From Bacteroidota bacterium (GTDB lineage: Bacteria > Bacteroidota > Bacteroidia > Bacteroidales > B18-G4), in contig DAOVZP010000095.1 of NCBI GenBank assembly GCA_030635045.1, positions 1 to 6,575 of the forward strand: DNA of 6,575 nucleotides, in the 5' to 3' direction. A model generated the notes under the pieces. That model did no database searches. It was not told the origin of the DNA and worked only from the letters and a program-made list of their open reading frames with translations. Positions 1-5,641 of this stretch are shown piece by piece; positions within the stretch are counted from its first letter, which is position 1, and every line of letters begins with the position of its first letter. The position numbers and the translations under genes were made by a program.

Positions 1-282
1 AATCCGCATAAAACTTCTCCAGTGGTTATGAGGCTCTATGGGATAATAGAAATACTGATTGATCTTTTCACGAAAATCAATCTCGCGCCATAGTCTTTTC
101 TGCCACATAACATCCGCTTGCCTTAGTGGAGGATATGGTACCGGTTTCATGTTGATGAAGCCGCTTCCATCCTCAAAAAGCCCGTCAACAGGAGGGCTGT
201 CAAGGATCTGAGCATGAGCGTTGCCGATACCGAATCCGGTCAGCAGTGCCACGACTCCAAGAATGATGATTAGCTTTTTCAT
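1..282 (-). CDS. gldN: GldN/PorN, periplasmic ring subunit of the type IX secretion system (N-terminal 94 codons, runs off the window)
   Basis: GldN (PorN) is a periplasmic protein that forms the large ring under the outer membrane together with the lipoprotein GldK; the ring is contacted by the GldLM motor and is needed for T9SS export and gliding. Only the first 94 codons are here; the frame is open to base 1, so the gene continues to the left. The ATG at 282-280 is followed by a clear signal peptide: MKK, a hydrophobic stretch over about residues 4-20, and a signal peptidase I site Ala-His-Ala|Gln after residue 24. Residues 58-75 carry a tryptophan- and charge-rich block (VMWQKR, LWREID, REKIN) followed by QYFYYP, which I recognise as typical of GldN N-termini. 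It starts only 20 bases after the gldM stop, with an AT-rich leader and no clear Shine-Dalgarno sequence, so it is almost certainly in the gldKLM transcript. Identity is secure from sequence and position; the rest of the protein cannot be judged. Confidence 0.93.
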   Translation of the reverse strand, partial: MKKLIIILGVVALLTGFGIGNAHAQILDSPPVDGLFEDGSGFINMKPVPYPPLRQADVMWQKRLWREIDFREKINQYFYYPIEPHNHWRSFMRI

Positions 283-302
283 TATAATAGAATTTCTAGT
301 TT

Positions 303-1958
303 TTAATCAATTGTTAAGTTGACAGTATTGAGGGTATGCTTTGATCCGTCGGGGCCCTCTGCCTGAATATTTTCAAAGAAGAACTTCTGTCCCCTTCTTG
401 AATTTCTGATGATATCCTGCATTTCGGATGAAAGCTGGTTTCCGCCGGTCCTTTTAGGTACCCAGTCGCCATTTATAATAGTAGCCATTCTAAAGCCGGT
501 GACTATAAAGTTGAGGTCAAACTCAAAGTCTTTCAAAACAGGAATGATGGCATTGGCTGCCAGTAATTCATTCCTGCTGAGGCTACCCTCGATCATTCCA
601 GCAATTTGAGCTACCGGAGGAGGAACCCTTTTCACCCTGAATTCGAAAGAACCCATGTTCATCATCTGTCCTTCATATTCGGCGCTTGCACCTACAATGG
701 CCTTTGTGGCTTCTTTCGGCATCCTTACGATCCAGTCGCTGGGGGCATCCGGGTCGCGGGTGATAGTTCCGATAGAGATTGAAGGCCTGATCTGGTTCTT
801 GGCAATGCCGGGAACAGAAATAGATACGGGGTTGTCAACACCACGGTAAAATACATTCATCTTTTTCGCTGCAACCGTCAACGATGGCGGGGCAACAATA
901 TACTCATGTACAAAGTGATGGCGTTCTTTCTCCCCCTCGGGGTTGGTTATCTCTATGATACCGGCAAACTTGTGCATGCCTTCGGTATTGGCATTCCATT
1001 CCAGTTTCACCAGGCCATCCTTTCCTTCCCATTTCTGGGCACGTGAAATGTTGGCATCGGTGATCTCGTTGGCCCCCTGGAGAATGTAAACATCAGGGTT
1101 TGTTTTATCGTCATAAGCGGCAACGAGTACTTCTGCTTCGTATTTACGTCCCTTGATAATATAATTGGTCTTAGGGATGATCTTAGCGGTTACTGCCTCG
1201 AACTTGAAGTCGGCAAGGGTGATCTCACTGAAGAGCTCGGATACCACATGAAGTTCAGCGGTCTGTACCTCTGCGATGATCTTATTCATAATGGTTACTT
1301 CAGCTGCCAGGATAGTGTGGTAAAAGTGGTGTCTTTCCCAGGTCTGCGATTTGCCATCTGCATTGTAATATTCCTCATCTGTTTTCAGTCCGATCTCAAC
1401 CCTGTGCCTGTATCCTTCCGGGATAAGTTCTCCCATCTTTATCCTGAAATCTTCTATTTTTCCCTTCAGTACTACAGCCCTGCCCTGGGTGATAAACCAG
1501 GTTGTCGACCTGTCGAATTTATCTTTTGAGGGCACGCTTTGAAGGTTGAGGGTTAATTTGTTAACTTTTTTCTGTGGGTCAAGGGGATCAGACACCACTT
1601 CAACCTCATAATAGTTTTCAATCACAGAAAGGGAGTCCTCCCTTTCTGAATATTTAACCAGCCCGAACATCTGATTTTCAATATATGAGATCAATTCGTT
1701 GCTGTATTCCCTGGCAAGTTTTGCTTTATCATAATGTTCGCCAACTTTCTCGGGGTTAAGCCTGTACTGCTGTGCAAACTGGTCGTAAACGGTTCCTATC
1801 TTGTTATGCATGATCTCGTTGGTGGTGACCATACTTTCGTTCACCACGAGAAATGCATCAAGGATCTGTTTGGAAACGTTCAGAGCCAGCAATGCGGTCA
1901 GTACAAGGTACATCATGGCAATCATTTTCTGCCGCGGGGTTTCCTTATATCCAGCCAT
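303..1958 (-). CDS. gldM: GldM/PorM, inner-membrane and periplasmic motor subunit of the type IX secretion system
   Basis: GldM pairs with GldL to form the proton-driven inner-membrane motor. Its single N-terminal helix sits inside the GldL ring, and its dimeric periplasmic part reaches the GldK-GldN ring. The protein has 551 residues, somewhat longer than the roughly 515 I recall for F. johnsoniae GldM and P. gingivalis PorM. Residues 1-11 (MAGYKETPRQK) contain Arg9, which corresponds to the Arg that pairs with the GldL membrane glutamate. The transmembrane helix spans about 12-29, followed by the family-typical NVSKQILDAF (27-36). By comparison with known structures, a helical domain D1 spans about 36-225 and three beta-rich domains follow (about 226-350, 355-443 and 448-551); boundaries are approximate. 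The block MNVFYRGVDNPVSISVPG (367-384) and the proline hinge RVPPPVAQIAGM (444-455) are hallmark segments. It starts 62 bases after gldL and ends 20 bases before gldN. There is no signal peptidase site, as expected for a signal anchor. Confidence 0.97.
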   Translation of the reverse strand: MAGYKETPRQKMIAMMYLVLTALLALNVSKQILDAFLVVNESMVTTNEIMHNKIGTVYDQFAQQYRLNPEKVGEHYDKAKLAREYSNELISYIENQMFGLVKYSEREDSLSVIENYYEVEVVSDPLDPQKKVNKLTLNLQSVPSKDKFDRSTTWFITQGRAVVLKGKIEDFRIKMGELIPEGYRHRVEIGLKTDEEYYNADGKSQTWERHHFYHTILAAEVTIMNKIIAEVQTAELHVVSELFSEITLADFKFEAVTAKIIPKTNYIIKGRKYEAEVLVAAYDDKTNPDVYILQGANEITDANISRAQKWEGKDGLVKLEWNANTEGMHKFAGIIEITNPEGEKERHHFVHEYIVAPPSLTVAAKKMNVFYRGVDNPVSISVPGIAKNQIRPSISIGTITRDPDAPSDWIVRMPKEATKAIVGASAEYEGQMMNMGSFEFRVKRVPPPVAQIAGMIEGSLSRNELLAANAIIPVLKDFEFDLNFIVTGFRMATIINGDWVPKRTGGNQLSSEMQDIIRNSRRGQKFFFENIQAEGPDGSKHTLNTVNLTID

Positions 1959-2020
1959 AGTTGTTCAAGTTTTAAGTTTTGTTTAGCTTAATAGTTTTTT
2001 ACTGGTGGCATAAAATGACG

Positions 2021-2824
2021 CTATGCATTTTGGCTCATGGCGTTCAACATGTTACCGTATACCTTGTTGAGTGCAGCGACTCTGTCGGTGAGGGCATCAA
2101 GTTCCTCCTTATATGCAAGGGTCTTTTCGCTGGAAGCACCAAGGTTCTCCATAAAGGCCTCGTAAGTTTGCTGGAACTTGGCAGATGATTGAGCCTGTTG
2201 GGTGGTAGCCTGGAGCTGCAGTTCATATGCAGCATTCAGGGCTTCCAGGTTGCCGGAAATGCGTCTCAGCTCACCAGTATAAGCCTGGCTGTCGCTTGAT
2301 GTAAAGTCGAGTGCTTTGGCTGACTCAGCCAGTCCTTCAAGCGCACCCGCAGTCGTTTTGTAAGATATATTAAGTTCTGCTGCTGAGGCTGCTGCATTCT
2401 TCAAGTTACCAACGTACTCGTTGGTAACAACGCCTGCATCGGTCATGTCTGCGATCTTGGCTGCATTATCACTCATTCTTCGCAAACCGCTGCCCAGGCT
2501 TTCGATAAGTTCGGGGCCGATCTTGGCGTCAGCGAGCATGTCGTCAAGCTCTGCTGTTGGCCTCTTTTCAGAACCGTCATGATACATGCCGGCAAGTTCC
2601 GGGTAAACCAGACTCCAGTCAGGTTCAACGTGAGGAGGTTCAAATGCAGAAAAGAAAAATATAAGTGATTCTGTACCCAAGCCTACGATAAGCATGATAT
2701 CTGCACCAGCGTAGTGATTGATTTTGAACAAGGCACCTAAGATAACGACAGATGCACCGAGCCCGTAAAGTTTTGCCATGAAGTTTCTAAAGCCTCTGGT
2801 CCGAACAATGTTATTTAAACCCAT
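2021..2824 (-). CDS. gldL: GldL/PorL, inner-membrane proton-channel subunit of the type IX secretion motor
   Basis: GldL forms a pentamer around the GldM helices and is thought to convert proton flow into rotation that powers T9SS export and gliding. The protein has 267 residues, between F. johnsoniae GldL (about 215) and P. gingivalis PorL (about 309). Two transmembrane helices lie at about 19-33 and 42-60, joined by a short loop with the signature ALFKINHY (31-38). Ionisable residues in or next to the membrane are Lys34, His37, Glu52 and Glu62. By my alignment these correspond to Lys27, His30, Glu49 and Glu59 of the F. johnsoniae protein, where the Lys and Glu residues are functionally important. 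EPPHVEPDWSLVYPEL (62-77) leads into a long cytoplasmic tail predicted to be helical, rich in Ala, Leu and Gln. The tail holds three copies of a Tyr...Leu...LeuAsnxxTyr motif (listed separately). The ATG at 2824 gives the usual short N-terminus; no clear Shine-Dalgarno is visible. It lies 53 bases after gldK and 62 before gldM. Confidence 0.97.
   Translation of the reverse strand: MGLNNIVRTRGFRNFMAKLYGLGASVVILGALFKINHYAGADIMLIVGLGTESLIFFFSAFEPPHVEPDWSLVYPELAGMYHDGSEKRPTAELDDMLADAKIGPELIESLGSGLRRMSDNAAKIADMTDAGVVTNEYVGNLKNAAASAAELNISYKTTAGALEGLAESAKALDFTSSDSQAYTGELRRISGNLEALNAAYELQLQATTQQAQSSAKFQQTYEAFMENLGASSEKTLAYKEELDALTDRVAALNKVYGNMLNAMSQNA
2057..2416 (-). repeat. Threefold 19-residue motif within the cytoplasmic tail of GldL
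   Basis: The GldL tail contains three spaced copies of the pattern Tyr-x-[Gly/Glu]-[Asn/Glu]-Leu, nine residues, then Leu-Asn-x-x-Tyr. They cover residues 137-155 (bases 2360-2416), 182-200 (2225-2281) and 238-256 (2057-2113). In each copy the first Tyr, the first Leu, the Leu-Asn pair and the last Tyr stand at identical spacing (positions 1, 5, 15-16 and 19). Copy starts are 45 and 56 residues apart, so this is a degenerate protein-level repeat, not a DNA repeat. The Ala- and Leu-rich surroundings suggest helical bundles or coiled coils. Whether the repeat is a general GldL/PorL feature cannot be settled from one sequence. Confidence 0.7.
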
Positions 2825-2877
2825 CTTGATTTGATTTAGTTGTTAGTTAATGTCTTTGATTGTGTTATTAGAATTGA

Positions 2878-4260
2878 TTAGTTATAAACCCTTGATGCCT
2901 TGGCAGGATTGTCATCTTTGCTCCTTCCAAGGAATGGCTGCATGGTACGGAAGCCGATATAGGATTTTGAGGTATCCTGAAATTCATAGGCCCTGACCTG
3001 TACCTGCAGGTAATACGCAATATCTTTCCATGAACCGCCTTTTACCACTTTTCTTTTCATGGCAGGAGGATCATCTTCTTTGGCATTGTAAGTATAGTTG
3101 GGGTTCATATCCCATGTAAAATTGTAGGATACGGGGTCGAAGGCACTGACAGTCCATTCGGCAACATTCCCCGACATATCATACAGTCCCCATTCGTTAG
3201 GTGGGTAGTGGCCAACGATCACGGTGCGAAGCCCGCCATCATCAATATAATTACCACGGATTGGCTTAAAGTTAGCCAGGAAACATCCTTTGTCATTCCT
3301 GGTATATGGGCCACCCCACGGATATGGGCTGTTTTCGTAACCACCTCTGGCTGCCCATTCCCACTCAGTTTCTGTGGGGAGACGCCATTCCGCTACGCCC
3401 GTTTCATCTCTTTCCGCGCGCAGGTAAGCATTTCTCTTCTCTGTCCGCCAGACGCAAAAAGCCTTGGCTTGAAGCCAGTTCACACCAACAACCGGATAAT
3501 GGTCGAAAGCAGGATGCCAGAAATATTTTTCCGCCATCGGATCATTAAAGGAGTAAGTATAATCGTGGATCCAGCAGAGTGTATCGGGATATACATTAAT
3601 AATTTCTTTTCGAACATATACAGAACGGTCTCTCATACCCTGCGGACGATTGGCAAAACCGGCATTTTCATAGTTGCCGTCTTCCGACCAGTCTTTCTTG
3701 GCAGCAGCATTCAGATCGACCCAGTAATATTCATAAAATAGTTTCCGGGTATCTACTTCTTTTCTTCTAAAGTACCTTTCATGCTCCGGGAGATACATAT
3801 CTTCAAGCGCATCCTTTACGGCCTGGTCATCAGATTCCCAAGGTACATCTTCTCTCCAGTTCACCACCGGCGGATCGATGATACCACCTTTTCTGGTTTC
3901 TGTCCTGATGTATGGAGGATCGGTAATACCATTATCATAAAGCATCCAGCGTGCTATTGAATCCCTCACCCAAAAAACGAATTCCCTGTACTCGTTATTG
4001 GTAATTTCGGTTTCATCCATATAGAAGGCGGCAATAGATACTGTTTTTGGCTGGTGCAGCTGGCTGAAGTTAAAATCTTCGTCGCCTGTGCCCATGGTAA
4101 AACTACCCTGTGGGATGAATATCATGCCATAGGGATCGGGTTGGTAGAAATGCTTGGATTTTCTCCTAGCTCCAACGAGTTCACCATTGCCTGAGTTGCT
4201 GCAGCTGTCAAGGATCATCAGAGCGATCAGTAGTGCCAGGTAAAATGGAAACTTTTTCAT
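2878..4260 (-). CDS. gldK: GldK/PorK, FGE-like outer-membrane lipoprotein of the type IX secretion ring
   Basis: GldK (PorK) is a lipoprotein anchored to the periplasmic face of the outer membrane, where it builds a ring with GldN. The protein has 460 residues. Residues 1-19 are a lipoprotein signal (MKK, hydrophobic core 4-17) and Cys20 is the lipidated residue in Leu-Asp-Ser-Cys. The mature part has the fold of formylglycine-generating enzymes: MIFIPQGSFTMG (46-57), ETEITNNEYREFV (83-95), YPVVGVNWLQAKAFC (255-269), WRLPTETEWEWAARGG (292-307), YPWG (313-316), GLYDMSGNVAEWT (358-370), VVKGGSW (405-411) and IGFRT (435-439). About 160 residues separate the second and third blocks, a long insertion also typical of GldK and GldJ. 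There is no cysteine in the last 130 residues, where real enzymes carry their catalytic one, so the domain is structural. The start at 4260 is set by the signal peptide. It follows porP/sprF by 107 bases and has a candidate promoter of its own. Confidence 0.97.
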   Translation of the reverse strand: MKKFPFYLALLIALMILDSCSNSGNGELVGARRKSKHFYQPDPYGMIFIPQGSFTMGTGDEDFNFSQLHQPKTVSIAAFYMDETEITNNEYREFVFWVRDSIARWMLYDNGITDPPYIRTETRKGGIIDPPVVNWREDVPWESDDQAVKDALEDMYLPEHERYFRRKEVDTRKLFYEYYWVDLNAAAKKDWSEDGNYENAGFANRPQGMRDRSVYVRKEIINVYPDTLCWIHDYTYSFNDPMAEKYFWHPAFDHYPVVGVNWLQAKAFCVWRTEKRNAYLRAERDETGVAEWRLPTETEWEWAARGGYENSPYPWGGPYTRNDKGCFLANFKPIRGNYIDDGGLRTVIVGHYPPNEWGLYDMSGNVAEWTVSAFDPVSYNFTWDMNPNYTYNAKEDDPPAMKRKVVKGGSWKDIAYYLQVQVRAYEFQDTSKSYIGFRTMQPFLGRSKDDNPAKASRVYN

Positions 4261-4322
4261 ACTGTTATAATATTGATTAAGTAGCTAACGGTCTAGTCTT
4301 ACAATTATTATTTAAGAACGTC

Positions 4323-4352
4323 CAAAATTAATTAATAAAATCAAACTACAAT
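4323..4352 (-). promoter_or_regulatory. Candidate Bacteroidota-type promoter in front of gldK
   Basis: Read on the minus strand, ATTG (4352-4349) is followed after 18 bases by TAATTTTG (4330-4323). The second element is a full match to the Bacteroidota -7 consensus TAnnTTTG. The first matches three of four bases of the -33 element TTTG, at nearly the usual distance. Transcription would start near base 4316, giving a leader of roughly 55 bases to the gldK ATG. The region is very AT-rich, so a chance match is possible. Confidence 0.4.
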
Positions 4353-4367
4353 GATTTTTTTATATAA

Positions 4368-5369
4368 TTACAGGAAGCGCGTATTCCTGTAGCTTTTCCT
4401 GCCTTTTTCCGCTTCTATCTTGAAACAGTACTTCAACATGACCTCATGACTGCCTGCCGTTCTGCCCAGGCCAAGCTTAGAGGTTGTGATGTCATACGAA
4501 TATCCAAGCTTAAAGTTTTTATACTGTAGTCCTACTATCACGGAAACCGCATCCTGTATGCGATAATTCAATCCTCCCCAGAACATATTCTTGTATTCCA
4601 GCAGTGTGGCAATATCCAATTGTACTGATGCCTGGTCAAATTTTAACATGGCATATGGCAGCAAGGCAAAATTAGGATGGTTCCTGAACACGTATTCGTA
4701 ACCTCCCTGTAAATAAAATGTACGGTCGAGTGTCATCCTGTAAAGAAAGCTTCCTGAAGTGGTGCTGTCCACGTTCGTGGTCCAGTTTGCCAGCTCTTTT
4801 CCTTTTGTTTGCAGTACCTGGTTTACTGAAAACCCAATGAAGTAATGATCAGGCACTTCATAAACCACTCCCAATGCCCCGTCAATAAGGATCTCGGATT
4901 CTTCTCCCTGCATCGCCTGAAGGAGTTGATCGTTAGGATCTACGGCAATGAATTTTGAGAAGTCAATGGAGCGGTTGTTAAATCCCAACTGAAAGCCAAC
5001 ACCAAGTTTGCCATATCCCATCTCCCGAATATATGAATAGCCAATTCGCAGAGCGATGGTTTTGGTAAAGCCGATCTTGTCCTGCATAACAAGGGCTGAA
5101 AGTCCGCCCCTCAGAGCCCTGACGGGGGCATCGATGCTGATGAGGAATGTTTCAGGAGCAACCTTTTCTCCTTCGCTGTCCTTGAAACCTGACCATTGTT
5201 GCCTGATGAGGCCGGTAACACAGATGCCTTCACCGATACCTGCAAAAGCGGGATTGGTGAAAACCCTGTTAAACATATTTTGAGTGAACTGAGGCTCCTG
5301 CTGGGCATGCAGACCGGTCCCAATAATTGTTACAACGAACAATAATATTGTGAATTTTATCTGCCTCAT
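4368..5369 (-). CDS. porP: PorP/SprF-family type IX secretion outer-membrane protein
   Basis: Members of the PorP/SprF family are outer-membrane beta-barrel-like proteins that assist type IX secretion. PorP is required for secretion in P. gingivalis, and SprF works with the adhesin SprB in F. johnsoniae. The protein has 333 residues, normal for the family. Residues 1-22 are a signal peptide ending Leu-His-Ala|Gln. The mature N-terminus QQEPQFTQNMFNRVFTNPAFAG (split at 23-33 and 34-44) is the family hallmark, followed by a typical QQWSGF (57-62). The body alternates hydrophobic and polar residues as amphipathic strands do (for example 105-130, 160-182 and 262-292). The end has GSHEVMLKYCF (306-316) and then a basic tail finishing in NTRFL. 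It is the first gene of the gldKLMN cluster, at the position porP holds in P. gingivalis, hence the symbol; many genomes have several paralogues, so sprF is also possible. No terminator separates it from gldK. Confidence 0.93.
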   Translation of the reverse strand: MRQIKFTILLFVVTIIGTGLHAQQEPQFTQNMFNRVFTNPAFAGIGEGICVTGLIRQQWSGFKDSEGEKVAPETFLISIDAPVRALRGGLSALVMQDKIGFTKTIALRIGYSYIREMGYGKLGVGFQLGFNNRSIDFSKFIAVDPNDQLLQAMQGEESEILIDGALGVVYEVPDHYFIGFSVNQVLQTKGKELANWTTNVDSTTSGSFLYRMTLDRTFYLQGGYEYVFRNHPNFALLPYAMLKFDQASVQLDIATLLEYKNMFWGGLNYRIQDAVSVIVGLQYKNFKLGYSYDITTSKLGLGRTAGSHEVMLKYCFKIEAEKGRKSYRNTRFL

Positions 5370-5456
5370 GTTTAGTCTTTGGTTTGCCTGATTATAGTGC
5401 AGCTAAAGTATAAAAAAAGTAAACGTGATTGCCTACTATTCTGACTTCTCAGCAAA

Positions 5457-5471
5457 CAGGCATACAGCCTG
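5457..5471 (-). other. Small hairpin (5-bp stem, 5-base loop) in the probable porP leader
   Basis: CAGGC (5457-5461) and GCCTG (5467-5471) are perfect inverted copies around the loop ATACA. On the minus strand the hairpin lies about 90 bases ahead of the porP ATG and just downstream of the candidate start of transcription near 5482. There is no T-run after it in the minus-strand direction, so it does not look like a terminator. A short 5' stem may protect the mRNA, or the match may be chance. Confidence 0.3.
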
Positions 5472-5488
5472 CGGTAAATCTGCTATGT

Positions 5489-5516
5489 CAAATGTACAAA
5501 ATAACTGCAATACAAT
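5489..5516 (-). promoter_or_regulatory. Candidate Bacteroidota-type promoter in front of porP
   Basis: On the minus strand TACATTTG (5496-5489) is a full match to the Bacteroidota -7 element TAnnTTTG. ATTG (5516-5513) lies 16 bases upstream and matches three of four bases of the -33 element TTTG, at a somewhat short spacing. Transcription would start near 5482, giving a leader of about 110 bases to the porP start. This is the best match I found between the upstream gene and porP, but spacing and -33 are imperfect. Confidence 0.35.
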
Positions 5517-5553
5517 TCTACGTATTTCTTCTAAATTTCACTGCTAAGCAATC

Positions 5554-5569
5554 TAAGTATAAATACTTA
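5554..5569. repeat. 16-base AT-rich palindrome upstream of the porP promoter
   Basis: TAAGTAT (5554-5560) and ATACTTA (5563-5569) are perfect inverted copies separated by AA. It is too AT-rich and its spacer too short for a stable RNA hairpin. It lies about 37 bases upstream of the candidate -33 element of porP, where a dimeric regulator could bind. The sequence supports the symmetry; an operator role is only a guess. Confidence 0.35.
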
Positions 5570-5641
5570 TTAGTGAGATTTCGGAAATGATAACGTACAG
5601 AGTGCCGGAATATTTTTCAAGCCGGGATTTAGGATGAGATA

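Larger units (their letters stand above)
5370..5641. other. Non-coding gap between the upstream barrel-like gene and porP
   Basis: This 272-base stretch holds no plausible gene on either strand. It contains the candidate porP promoter, the small leader hairpin and a 16-base AT-rich palindrome (each listed separately). No GC-rich hairpin followed by a T-run is visible after the stop of the upstream gene, so where that transcript ends is unclear. The size of the gap makes it the natural boundary between the upstream gene and the porP-gldKLMN operon. Confidence 0.6.

Noticed and set aside
1967..1980. Two tandem copies of AAGTTTT in the gldL-gldM gap
   Set aside because: Fourteen bases of AT-rich sequence next to a start codon; such a repeat is expected by chance and no function is suggested.
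2044..2235. Second minus-strand frame of 63 codons inside gldL
   Set aside because: It overlaps the well-supported GldL frame and its translation is low-complexity with no recognisable feature.
3208..3741. Open frame of 177 codons on the plus strand
   Set aside because: It lies entirely antisense to gldK, whose conserved FGE blocks cover the same bases, and its translation resembles no family; it is a shadow frame.
5605..5625. Possible terminator after the rightmost gene, from two CCGG blocks (5605-5608 and 5622-5625)
   Set aside because: The stem is only four pairs of a self-complementary word around a 13-base loop, with no T-run after it on the minus strand.
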